From: Marinicella sp.
GTDB lineage: Bacteria; Pseudomonadota; Gammaproteobacteria; Xanthomonadales; Marinicellaceae
Assembly (NCBI GenBank): GCA_028284365.1
Contig: JANQRW010000059.1
Location: forward strand, 16,103-80,102
Length of the DNA stretch: 64,000 nucleotides
Direction: 5' to 3'
The position numbers and the translations under genes were made by a program. Of the stretch, positions 1-7,773 are shown one piece after another. How positions within the stretch are numbered: the stretch's first letter is position 1; every line of letters starts with the position of its first letter. Below the pieces are notes generated by a model, which had not been told where the DNA came from, made no database searches, and saw nothing but the letters and a program-made list of their open reading frames with translations.

Positions 1-1123
1 TTTCGAAAACTGGATTAACCCTCATGCCAGGTCTAATTTTTTGAAGGCCTTTAACGATAATATTGTCATTAGGGCTAAGTCCTGCATTGATTACACGCAA
101 TCTCTTATTGTGCAATCTACCTTGATCAATTACCTTCATTTCAACAATGTTTTCTTTGTTAACAACATATACAAATTTCCTGGATTGATCTGTGTTGATT
201 GCTTCATCTGGAATCAACAAAGCTTCAAAGTTCTCTCGGCCTATGAGTCTCGCGCGACCAAACATTCCAGGTGTGATTACTTCATCTTCATTTGAAAATA
301 GAACACGTCCTTGAATGGTTCCTGTACCACTGTCTAACCTGTTATCAACAAAGTCCATATGCCCTTCGTGAAGATATTCTTGCTCATCTTGAAGCTGAAC
401 CAATACTTTGTTATTAGCAGTTCGAGAGCCTTCTCGCTCACCGGATTTATCTAGCCGAATGTATTTAAGTAATTCTCTTTCACCTGCTTCAAAATAAAAA
501 TGGATAGGATCAATTGAAACTACAGTTGTCAGCAAAGTGGCGTTAATCGCACCGCCAGTGACTAAATTGCCTACATTAACAAAATCTCTGCTTGCTCTTC
601 CATCAATTGGAGATTTGACTTCAGTGAACTCTAAATCCAAAACTGCCTGATCTAATGTGGCTTTTGAAACCCTGAACTCTTGAATTCTTCTGTCCAGGTC
701 TTCTTGAGAAATTGCTTTTGATTGTCTCAGGTTTTCTGCACGCTTAAGCTCTTTTGTCGCAAGTTCATGTTGTGCTTTGGCTCTTTCTACTATTATCTTA
801 AAAGGACGTTGATCTATAACAAATAATGTGTCTCCTTTGTTAACTCGCTGGCCATCTTTGAATCTAATCTCTTGAAGATACCCACTGACACGAGAACGAA
901 TATTAACAGCCTCTACTGGTTGAAATCTACCGGTAAAATCATCCCATTCAGTGATCTCTTTAAGAATTGGGTTGGATACTTTAATGTTGATTGCAGGGGT
1001 GGGCAGCTTACCCTCTGTGGGTGTTCCTTGACATGCAACCAATAAAGCCATAATGGCAGTCGTTGTAAAGGCCTGCAATAATCGCCTGATAGCTTTGTTG
1101 TCTTTTCTCTTATTCATTTTCAT
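1..1123 (-). CDS. RND efflux periplasmic adaptor subunit (HlyD/MFP family), 3' end cut by window
   Basis: Reading the minus strand from 1123 gives an uninterrupted frame to the window edge, so the C-terminus is missing. The protein starts with a short basic stretch and a hydrophobic segment ending in LLVAC, a lipobox, so a periplasmic lipoprotein is expected. It continues with the biotinyl-lipoyl-like beta segment (VSGYLQEIRFKDGQRVNKGD), an alpha-hairpin of Gln/Lys/Glu heptads, then the second half-lipoyl (FTEVKSPIDGRAS) and a beta-barrel (ITPGMFGRARL). This order is typical of AcrA/MexA-type adaptors that bridge an inner-membrane RND pump and a TolC channel. The start is ATG at 1123, with GAGG five bases upstream; a second ATG lies at 1117. 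The pump gene is presumably beyond the left edge. The upstream palindromic operator suggests TetR-type repression (inference). Confidence 0.9.
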   Translation of the reverse strand, partial: MKMNKRKDNKAIRRLLQAFTTTAIMALLVACQGTPTEGKLPTPAINIKVSNPILKEITEWDDFTGRFQPVEAVNIRSRVSGYLQEIRFKDGQRVNKGDTLFVIDQRPFKIIVERAKAQHELATKELKRAENLRQSKAISQEDLDRRIQEFRVSKATLDQAVLDLEFTEVKSPIDGRASRDFVNVGNLVTGGAINATLLTTVVSIDPIHFYFEAGERELLKYIRLDKSGEREGSRTANNKVLVQLQDEQEYLHEGHMDFVDNRLDSGTGTIQGRVLFSNEDEVITPGMFGRARLIGRENFEALLIPDEAINTDQSRKFVYVVNKENIVEMKVIDQGRLHNKRLRVINAGLSPNDNIIVKGLQKIRPGMRVNPVFE

Positions 1124-1221
1124 TTCTACCTCAAAAAATACAAATTGACTGATTTCATCTGTGCATTGGCTCGTATATAGAAATCCAATTAACAGTGATG
1201 TTCTTCTGTGTTAGCGTTGAA

Positions 1222-1247
1222 TTTACATATAAATCAATATATGTAAA
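1222..1247. promoter_or_regulatory. Perfect 9-bp inverted repeat, probable repressor operator
   Basis: TTTACATAT (1222-1230) and ATATGTAAA (1239-1247) are exact reverse complements separated by 8 bp. A further half-site, ATATGTAAA, lies at 1313-1321. The palindrome sits just downstream of the predicted minus-strand -10 element of the efflux adaptor gene, where a bound dimer would block initiation or escape. Efflux adaptor genes are commonly controlled by TetR/AcrR repressors, but no regulator gene is visible in the window, so the protein that binds is unknown. Confidence 0.55.
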
Positions 1248-1260
1248 CTTAATGCATGCA

Positions 1261-1288
1261 ATTTTACCGATAAATTATCATAAGTCAA
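1261..1288 (-). promoter_or_regulatory. Predicted sigma70 promoter of the efflux adaptor gene
   Basis: On the minus strand, TTGACT (1288-1283) and TAAAAT (1266-1261) are separated by 16 bp, close to the -35/-10 consensus. The expected start, near 1254, lies just before the palindromic operator at 1222-1247 and about 130 bp before the gene's ATG. The prediction rests on sequence alone. Confidence 0.45.
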
Positions 1289-1295
1289 TTTAAAG

Positions 1296-1323
1296 TTGAC
1301 AAATAATTAATAATATGTAAACT
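1296..1323 (+). promoter_or_regulatory. Possible sigma70 promoter for the rightward small gene
   Basis: TTGACA (1296-1301), a perfect -35, is followed after 16 bp by TAAACT (1318-1323), a weak -10. The third ATATGTAAA half-site (1313-1321) overlaps this -10, so the rightward unit might share the repressor of the leftward efflux gene. This is an inference from position only. Confidence 0.35.
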
Positions 1324-1403
1324 AAAGGTAGGTTCTAAATAAGACAAATGTATCTGTTTAATTTTGAGCCATTAAATCTTTACAAACTATTAAACAGGAA
1401 AAA

Positions 1404-1619
1404 ATGATGAAAATATGTCAATACAAGCAACCAGAAAATAACCCTAATATTCATGGGTACATTGCAGCTGATGTTTTCTGTGATGAGTGCGCTCATAGAA
1501 TGGAGCTTATGGGTGAGCAAAGCCCAATATTAACCAGTGAAGAATATTTATCTTCATGGGATGGAACTTGCGTTTTATGTAATAAAACCATGGACATGGA
1601 ACAAGAGGAAAGGCTCTGA
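1404..1619 (+). CDS. Small Cys-rich hypothetical protein (possible zinc-binding)
   Basis: This is a 71-residue protein of unknown function. It contains two CxxC pairs, DVFCDECAHR near residue 26 and TCVLCNK near residue 57, plus Cys5. The two pairs resemble a zinc knuckle, and no named family was recognised. There is no signal peptide or membrane segment. An AGGA ribosome-binding site lies 4 bases before the first ATG, with a second ATG directly after. It lies between divergent promoters and the LpxR-like gene, which starts 61 bp downstream and may be co-transcribed. Confidence 0.6.
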   Translation: MMKICQYKQPENNPNIHGYIAADVFCDECAHRMELMGEQSPILTSEEYLSSWDGTCVLCNKTMDMEQEERL

Positions 1620-1680
1620 GAAATTTTGCTGCATTCAACTAAATAAGTTCAATTTAACTTACTCAACTTATACCATTATT

Positions 1681-2679
1681 ATGAAATCAATAACTACAAC
1701 AAGCTTAATAGTATTAATAATATTGTCTGCGATCAACTTCTCTTCTTCAGCTGCAGAATATGACTGGGTTTCTACTACTTTAGATAATGATTTATTTGTT
1801 GGTACAGACAATGGGTACACAAATGGCATTTATGTTTCATTATTCGAAACAGGTCAAAAGGCAGGAGTCAAACCAGATAATGACTGGCTTGTTAATCCAC
1901 TCATTTGGTCTATGCCCGAGGTCAAGGGAAGATCTGTTATTAACTCATATATGTTTGGCCAAACAATGATTACTCCAAGTGACATCAATATTGTTGATCC
2001 AGATCAAAATGAAATCCCTTATTCTGCGTTATTGGCAGTCAACAATAGTTATGTCACATATGACTCAAGTGTAGCGGATTTGGTTTCTACGACTGTAGGA
2101 ATTGTTGGGCCGTTGGCATTGGGTGAGGAAACACAAAGTCTCATACATCGGATTATCGGTTCTGATGACCCTCAAGGGTGGGACACACAACTTGAAAATG
2201 AATTGGTGTTTCAATTCTCAAGAGCCAGGTTATGGAGGACATGGGTTTCAGAAAACAAGAAATTTGATTTACTAGTAAAAGCTGAAACGAATCTCGGAAC
2301 AATTAGCAGTGACATAAATGCGGGGGCGACTTTCAGATATGGAAAAGGTTTAGATGATTCTTATGTAACATCAATTTATAGTAGTTCAAGAGTAATTAAT
2401 CCAAGTGCTATCAACCGAGGTTGGTATGTCTTCTCAAGAATCAGTTCTGGATACACATTCAATCAAATTTACACGGATGGCAATACATTCAGAAACAGTA
2501 GATCCATTGATTATGAGAAAGAGTTTGTTGAGCTAAGCCTTGGGTTTACCTACTCATGGGAAAAATATTCCATCTCATTCAGTGTAACGGATGCAAATAT
2601 TTTACAAAGTGGTGTGGAAAAAGAAACGTTACAGAATCTTACACAATATGGATCACTTACATTTGCATGGAAATTATAA
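1681..2679 (+). CDS. LpxR-like lipid A deacylase family outer-membrane protein (DUF2219)
   Basis: The protein has 332 residues from the ATG at 1681. That start was preferred over a longer upstream frame because it begins directly with a signal peptide (about residues 1-24, hydrophobic, ending SSSAA). After cleavage the pattern N36-D37-L-F followed by Y-TNG (47-49) matches the family's first strands, and a conserved GPLALG...IHRIIGSDDPQGWD block contains the likely catalytic His156. Characterised LpxR enzymes are 12-stranded barrels that remove the 3'-acyloxyacyl group of lipid A. Substrate here is inferred, since the family is broad. No strong ribosome-binding site is seen. A strong terminator follows the stop. 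Confidence 0.75.
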   Translation: MKSITTTSLIVLIILSAINFSSSAAEYDWVSTTLDNDLFVGTDNGYTNGIYVSLFETGQKAGVKPDNDWLVNPLIWSMPEVKGRSVINSYMFGQTMITPSDINIVDPDQNEIPYSALLAVNNSYVTYDSSVADLVSTTVGIVGPLALGEETQSLIHRIIGSDDPQGWDTQLENELVFQFSRARLWRTWVSENKKFDLLVKAETNLGTISSDINAGATFRYGKGLDDSYVTSIYSSSRVINPSAINRGWYVFSRISSGYTFNQIYTDGNTFRNSRSIDYEKEFVELSLGFTYSWEKYSISFSVTDANILQSGVEKETLQNLTQYGSLTFAWKL

Positions 2680-2684
2680 GAATT

Positions 2685-2716
2685 AAAAAAGCCCGATAAG
2701 AAATACGGGCTTTTTT
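2685..2716 (+). terminator. Rho-independent terminator after the LpxR-like gene
   Basis: AAAAAAGCCCG (2685-2695) pairs perfectly with CGGGCTTTTTT (2706-2716) across a 10-base loop, giving an 11-bp stem that ends in a T-run. It starts 5 bp after the stop codon. The A-run on the other side means it could also work leftward. Confidence 0.85.
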
Positions 2717-2950
2717 AAGATTTACCTTGTCTACATTAATTATCTAATTAACTGCAGGAACTTGATTTAAAGCTGATTGTTAGCTCAATCAACCTTATAC
2801 CTATAAAAGTCATGTTTTTGTTAATTCTTCTCGATAATGAAAAAGTTAAATTCATTATTTAGTTCACAAAATTTCAACTTATTCGTTACAAAGTTTCATT
2901 TTATGAGTCACTGAATTTCACATTTTAGTTTAACTAATGGGGGTAATAAA

Positions 2951-4165
2951 TCAATCCCAACTCAAGGCACCACCCGTCTGATACTCAGTAACCCTGGTTT
3001 CGAAGAAGTTCTTTTCTTTTCTTAGGTTTGATTGTTCATCGAGCCATGGCAGGGTGCATTCGGCGCCTGGGAAGGGTTCGTCGATGCCGAGTTGGCGGGC
3101 ACGCCTGTTGGCGATGTAGCGGAACTGTTCGCTGTGGTCTTCAGCGGAGTAGCCGAGGATGGGGCGGCGCAGCAGGAATTTAGCGTAAGTTGATTCAGCG
3201 GCTTCTGACTCGTCCCACATTTCGCGGACTTTTGCTGGGTCGAGCTGGACGTTATTTTCCTCGATGATTTGTTTAACCACACGGATACCGAATGAGCAGT
3301 GCATCACTTCATCACGCATGATGTATTGTAACTGTTCGGCAGTGCCTTTCATCAGGCCACGTCTTTGTAGTGCGAAGATGGGGCTGAAGCCATTGTAGAA
3401 CCAGCAGCCTTCGAAAATGGCACCAAAGAACATATAGGCCAGGACAAAATTCTCCAGCTCGTCTTTGTCGTTCAGGTCTATGTCCGGGCGCATCACAGAA
3501 TTCAGGCGGCGGTTAGCGACTTGAATCTTTTGGTTGATCTCAGGGATCACGCGGTAGCGGTTGTAGATTTCACCTTGGTCCAGGCCAATGGTTTCAATAC
3601 AGTGCTGGTATGTCCAGGTGTGTAAGGCTTCTTCATACACCTGACGTGCCTGATAAATCTGTAGTTCTGGTGCGGTCATTTTTTCCATCACCGCCAGGCC
3701 AATGTTGCGCATCGCCAGAATGTCCGAAGTGGTCAGGTATGACAACACGTTCTGGTAAACGTGTTTTTCATCATCTGTCAGGGTTTTGTTGTAATCATGA
3801 ACGTCTTGGGTCATGTTGATGTCCAAGGGTGTCCAGTGATTCTTGTTGGCGTTTAGGAAGAACTTCCACGCCCACGGGTATTTGAACGGAGCCAGTTGGT
3901 TCACATCGGTTAAACCGTTGATCACACGTTTGTCTTCGGCACGCACAGGTTCAACACCGCTCATTGCATTCTGATAGGTGTTTTCCGGCGTGACGTTAAT
4001 GGCAGCGGCTTCAGTTTCAACCGCAGCTGGTTTAACCGTGGTCTCAGTAACCGTTTCCTTTTTGGCAGCCGATTTCTCAGGGGCCGGCGGTACTGTCGAT
4101 TTGACTTGAGGCTTCTTTTCCTCTTGATTGTTACCGAGTCCGAGTGGATCGTCCCAATTCATCAT
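2951..4165 (-). CDS. nrdB: Class Ia ribonucleotide reductase beta (radical) subunit
   Basis: The protein has 404 residues and carries the di-iron/tyrosyl-radical cofactor used to reduce ribonucleotides. All ligands are present with spacing identical to E. coli NrdB: D148, E179, H182, E252, E286 and H289. The radical tyrosine is Y186, in EALHTWTY. The first 75 residues or so form a low-complexity Lys/Pro/Ala/Thr-rich extension absent from short family members. The C-terminal tail ends ALSWD. The ATG at 4165 has GGAG upstream. It lies 297 bp downstream of nrdA in the same direction, with a hairpin between, so it may be partly uncoupled. Confidence 0.95.
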   Translation of the reverse strand: MMNWDDPLGLGNNQEEKKPQVKSTVPPAPEKSAAKKETVTETTVKPAAVETEAAAINVTPENTYQNAMSGVEPVRAEDKRVINGLTDVNQLAPFKYPWAWKFFLNANKNHWTPLDINMTQDVHDYNKTLTDDEKHVYQNVLSYLTTSDILAMRNIGLAVMEKMTAPELQIYQARQVYEEALHTWTYQHCIETIGLDQGEIYNRYRVIPEINQKIQVANRRLNSVMRPDIDLNDKDELENFVLAYMFFGAIFEGCWFYNGFSPIFALQRRGLMKGTAEQLQYIMRDEVMHCSFGIRVVKQIIEENNVQLDPAKVREMWDESEAAESTYAKFLLRRPILGYSAEDHSEQFRYIANRRARQLGIDEPFPGAECTLPWLDEQSNLRKEKNFFETRVTEYQTGGALSWD

Positions 4166-4423
4166 GTTTACTACTCCGCGTATTGTAGAGAACCTTGCAC
4201 AGGTCGTGGATCATGTTAAAAACTTTGAAAACCAAATTTCTGTGATGGCCTTTCCTGCCTTGAAATTTTGCTTTTCAATTCTTTTTCCAAAGACCCTGAC
4301 TTATGTAGAGATCTCAAGTTGTTGTTTTTTTGGTGAGGTCCAAGGGTTTCACACCACTCTGCTGACACTCTCTATTTATTTTACCCAATTTACGATACCT
4401 CATTCAAGGTTATTCGGGAAAGA

Positions 4424-4464
4424 TCAGCTGACCATCACACCAGGTCAGCTGAATGATTTTTTTT
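4424..4464. terminator. Strong hairpin between nrdA and nrdB
   Basis: TCAGCTGACC (4424-4433) and GGTCAGCTGA (4443-4452) are perfect inverted repeats with a 9-base loop. Eight T residues follow at 4457-4464 on the plus strand. It begins right after the nrdA stop on the minus strand, where it is preceded by an A-run and followed by TCTTTCCC. It could be a terminator or partial attenuator lowering nrdB read-through, or a stabiliser of the nrdA 3' end. The T-run favours rightward termination, yet no rightward gene is present. Confidence 0.5.
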
Positions 4465-7348
4465 ACTGGCAGGCCTCACAATCCGGATCGAGAATTGAGC
4501 ATGCTTGTGGGGCGGCAGAACCCGGTTGTGTATCTGGTGCCGGGGTTTGGTTTGAGCTGGAATCAACACTTTTTTCAACATGTGTTGCGCCCACTGAGCG
4601 CAAGTAGTAAGTGGTTTTCAAGCCACGTACCCAAGCCAGTTTATACAATGAATCCAGTTTTTTACCTGATGGCTCAACCATGTACAAGTTCAAGGACTGA
4701 CCCTGATCAATCCATTTTTGACGTCGTGAAGCCGCTTCCACCAGCCACCGCGAATCCACTTCAAAAGCAGTGGCGTATTTGGCTTTCAGGTGATCAGGCA
4801 CACGGTCAATCGGCTGTACGCTGCCATCAAAATATTTCAAATCATTAACCATGACATCGTCCCACAGATCCAGGGCTTTCAAATCTTCAACCAAGTAGGG
4901 ATTAATCACAGTAAACTCACCAGAAAGGTTCGATTTAACGAACAGGTTCTGATAAACCGGCTCAACTGACTGTGACACACCTGAAATGTTAGAGATGGTG
5001 GCTGTTGGTGCGATTGCCATGGTGTTGGAGTTACGCATGCCTTGTTCTTTCACTTTAGCGCGTAAATCATCCCAGTCCATGGCCATGCTTTGGTCCTGAT
5101 CAATGAATTGGCCGCGTTCCTGTTTCAACAATTCAACCGAGTCGATCGGCAAGATGCCTTGTGACCACAGTGAACCATCGTATGATGGGTAGGTGCCACG
5201 CTCAGCGGCCAAATCACTGGAGGCGTTGATCGCGTAGTACGAAACCGCTTCCATGGTGTTATCCGCAAAATTAATCGCTTCTTCAGTGGCATAAGCCATG
5301 TCCTGAATGTACAACGCATCCTGAAAACCCATCAAGCCCAGTCCAACTGGACGATGACGCAGGTTAGAACGACGCGCTTGTGGTACAGAATAGAAGTTAT
5401 AGTCAATCACGTTATCCAGCATGCGCATGGCAGTGGTGATGGTTTTCTTCAATTTCTTGTGGTCAATGCCTTTCTCAGTCACATGATGTGGCAAGTTAAC
5501 TGAGCCAAGGTTACAAACCGCGATTTCTTCATCTGAAGTGTTCAGGGTGATTTCGGTACACAAGTTAGATGAGTGCACCACGCCCACATGTTGTTGTGGT
5601 GAACGGATGTTACATGGGTCTTTGAAGGTGATCCAAGGGTGTCCGGTTTCAAACAACATACCCAGCATCTTACGCCACAAGTCATTGGCTTCCACTTTTT
5701 TGAAATTCCTGATTTCACCCGCTTCAGCTTTTTGCTCGTAAAACTCGTATTTTTCTTTAAATGCTTTTCCGTACAGGTCATGTAATTCTGATGCCTCTTC
5801 AGGTGAGAACAACGTCCAGCTTTCATTTTTAGCAACCCGTTCCATAAACAAATCAGGAATCCAATTCGCCGTGTTCATGTCATGGGTGCGGCGACGGTCA
5901 TCGCCAGTGTTCTTACGCAGCTCTAAAAACTCTTCCATGTCGATGTGCCAGGTTTCCAAGTAAGCACACATAGCGCCTTTGCGCTTACCGCCTTGGTTAA
6001 CCGCAACCGCTGTGTCGTTGGCCACTTTCAAAAATGGAACCACACCTTGTGATTCGCCGTTGGTGCCTTTGATGTGAGCACCCAAACCACGAACACGTGA
6101 CCAGTCATTACCCAGGCCGCCAGCATATTTCGACAACAAGGCATCATCTTTAATGGCACTGAAAATACCATCCAGATCATCTGGTACGGTGGTTAAGTAA
6201 CATGACGATAACTGCGGACGCAAAGTACCTGAGTTGAATAAGGTTGGGGTCGAGCTCATGAAATCAAATGAACTGAGTAAGTCATAGAATTCAATCGCTC
6301 TGGCTTCACGATCAATTTCATTAATCGCCAGACCCATTGACACGCGCATAAAAAAGGCTTGTGGCAACTCAATGCGGGTTTTACCCATGTGGATAAAGTA
6401 ACGATCAAATAATGTTTGCAAACCCAGGTAAGTGAACTTTTTGTCACGCTCAGGTTTGATCGCTTTGGCTAAACGTGGCAAATCATAGCGGGTCAGCTCT
6501 TTATCCAGTAAATTCAGCTCTGCACCACGTTGGATGTATTTCCCAAAGTAGTCCGAATAAACCTCATTCATGTCTTTTTGGGTGGCATGTTTTTCTTCAC
6601 CGTATATAAAGCTCAAGGCTTCGGTGCGGATCCCATCCAACAACAAACGCGCAGTGACAAAAGAGTAATTTGGATCCTTCTCAATCAACACCCTGGCTGA
6701 CATGGTCAATGATGCATTGACATCAGCTTCAGCCATACCATCAAATACATTTCTGCGCACGTCTTTGGCAACCAGATCTTTGGTTACGCCTTTCAAGCCT
6801 CGGGTGGCTTCAGTGATCAAGGTGTCAATGCGGTTAAAATCCAATGGCTTGCGATTACCTGCCGCATCAATCACATGTAATGTCTCTTCAGTGGTCGCAG
6901 GTGTTGAATCTTTTTTATTGGCCTTGGCTTTGGCACGCGCCCGTTTCTCGTTTTGCTTTTCACGATACAGCACATAATTACGAGCAGCTTTGTGTTCACC
7001 CGCACGCATCATCGCCAATTCTACCTGATCCTGAATGTCTTCAATATGGACGGTACCACCATCTTCCATGTGTCTGAACAAAGCAAAATGAACCTGCTCG
7101 GCTAATTTCTCTACCGTTTCCCTGATGCGTCGTGATGCTGCCGCTTGACCACCTTCCACTGCCAAAAATGCTTTGGTCATGGCCACCTGGATTTTGGACT
7201 GGTCATATGATGTGACCTTGCCATTGCGCCTGATGACTTTAAAGCGGCTGTTTTGTTGGTTGGTTGTTGTGTTTTCTGTGGTGGTTGACTTGGGTTCGGT
7301 TCCTTGAACAGTGCTGGATTGGCTTTCCTGTTGATCTGTATGCTGCAT
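4463..7348 (-). CDS. nrdA: Class Ia ribonucleotide reductase alpha (catalytic) subunit with two ATP-cone regions
   Basis: The protein has 961 residues and reduces ribonucleoside diphosphates. An N-terminal ATP cone (about 36-130, FKVIRRNGKV) is followed by a second cone-like segment (about 157-230, LHVIDAAGNRKPLDFNRID), then the catalytic barrel. Visible active-site elements are SSCYL (first redox Cys), SNLCTEI (Asn/thiyl Cys/Glu) and AVCNLGSVN (second redox Cys). YYLR carries the radical-transfer tyrosines. The C-terminal shuttle cysteines are C957 and C960, with C950 nearby. It is longer than E. coli NrdA (761 aa) because of the doubled cone and linkers. Class Ia is supported by the partner NrdB's Tyr. 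Confidence 0.95.
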   Translation of the reverse strand: MQHTDQQESQSSTVQGTEPKSTTTENTTTNQQNSRFKVIRRNGKVTSYDQSKIQVAMTKAFLAVEGGQAAASRRIRETVEKLAEQVHFALFRHMEDGGTVHIEDIQDQVELAMMRAGEHKAARNYVLYREKQNEKRARAKAKANKKDSTPATTEETLHVIDAAGNRKPLDFNRIDTLITEATRGLKGVTKDLVAKDVRRNVFDGMAEADVNASLTMSARVLIEKDPNYSFVTARLLLDGIRTEALSFIYGEEKHATQKDMNEVYSDYFGKYIQRGAELNLLDKELTRYDLPRLAKAIKPERDKKFTYLGLQTLFDRYFIHMGKTRIELPQAFFMRVSMGLAINEIDREARAIEFYDLLSSFDFMSSTPTLFNSGTLRPQLSSCYLTTVPDDLDGIFSAIKDDALLSKYAGGLGNDWSRVRGLGAHIKGTNGESQGVVPFLKVANDTAVAVNQGGKRKGAMCAYLETWHIDMEEFLELRKNTGDDRRRTHDMNTANWIPDLFMERVAKNESWTLFSPEEASELHDLYGKAFKEKYEFYEQKAEAGEIRNFKKVEANDLWRKMLGMLFETGHPWITFKDPCNIRSPQQHVGVVHSSNLCTEITLNTSDEEIAVCNLGSVNLPHHVTEKGIDHKKLKKTITTAMRMLDNVIDYNFYSVPQARRSNLRHRPVGLGLMGFQDALYIQDMAYATEEAINFADNTMEAVSYYAINASSDLAAERGTYPSYDGSLWSQGILPIDSVELLKQERGQFIDQDQSMAMDWDDLRAKVKEQGMRNSNTMAIAPTATISNISGVSQSVEPVYQNLFVKSNLSGEFTVINPYLVEDLKALDLWDDVMVNDLKYFDGSVQPIDRVPDHLKAKYATAFEVDSRWLVEAASRRQKWIDQGQSLNLYMVEPSGKKLDSLYKLAWVRGLKTTYYLRSVGATHVEKSVDSSSNQTPAPDTQPGSAAPQACSILDPDCEACQ

Positions 7349-7641
7349 GTGACTCGCTGAGTAAAAGTTGTTTGTTTAAATATTTAAGATTTGAACTGCT
7401 GATTACAACTCAATCTTGGCCCCTAAATTCCTCTCTGTAGCCAAGGATAATATCGCACCTATTTAACTTGTGGCAAGCAGAAAATTTTTTTATTTTTGCC
7501 ACAAACACAATATCAATAACTTAGCAAATTATTCTCAATTTTGATTCAGAATCTTAAGAATTCAGCACCTGTATTTTATGCTCAAAGAGGTGTTTACAAT
7601 GTGAAACAAATGTTAAATAAAGGAATGATCTTGAGTCTTCA

Positions 7642-7668
7642 TTCACTTTTGTTCCCAACAAAAGTGAA
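7642..7668. repeat. Perfect 12-bp hairpin with 3-base loop
   Basis: TTCACTTTTGTT (7642-7653) and AACAAAAGTGAA (7657-7668) are exact inverted repeats around CCC. The hairpin lies about 100 bp beyond the MATE stop codon and is part of the non-coding repeat-like stretch there. It could terminate leftward MATE transcripts, although no adjoining T-run exists beyond the arm. Confidence 0.6.
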
Positions 7669-7740
7669 AGCGACCGCAGCGAGCATATCTTTCTGCCTCG
7701 GGCTTACCCTCTCTGATTCGCTTTGCTCACCAACCGAGTC

Positions 7741-7770
7741 CGCCAGTCGAGCAGCTTAGCTGCTCTCAAT
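7741..7770 (-). repeat. Interspersed repeat, partial copy (hairpin head only)
   Basis: Read on the minus strand, this block starts ATTGAGAGCAGC and continues to GCTGCTCGAC. It matches 13961-13990 at most positions and shares the GAGC-hairpin-GCTCGAC head with the copy at 63887-63909. Its stem is GAGCAGC (7749-7755) with GCTGCTC (7759-7765). The 66-bp periodic unit carried by the other copies is not recognisable after the head. Confidence 0.5.
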
Positions 7771-7773
7771 CGC

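Larger units (their letters stand above)
7349..7773. other. Intergenic region upstream of nrdA, downstream of the MATE gene
   Basis: This 425-bp gap has no convincing gene. It must hold the leftward nrdA promoter. An AT-rich inverted repeat (GTGGCAA at 7470-7476, TTGCCAC at 7496-7502) flanks an A/T tract. ACACAATATC (7505-7514) resembles half of an NrdR box. Further right are a 12-bp perfect hairpin (7642-7668) and the head of an interspersed repeat (7741-7770). Confidence 0.6.

Noticed and set aside
1537..1680. Upstream extension of the LpxR-like frame
   Set aside because: It overlaps the small Cys-rich gene and would bury the signal peptide behind 48 residues.
7505..7514. ACACAATATC upstream of nrdA as an NrdR box
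   Set aside because: Only the left half resembles the consensus palindrome; no right half or second box at the usual spacing was found, so it is not listed as a site.
7541..7759. Plus-strand 72-residue frame beside the MATE gene
   Set aside because: It runs through hairpin and repeat DNA and has low-complexity Ser/Leu composition with no start signal.
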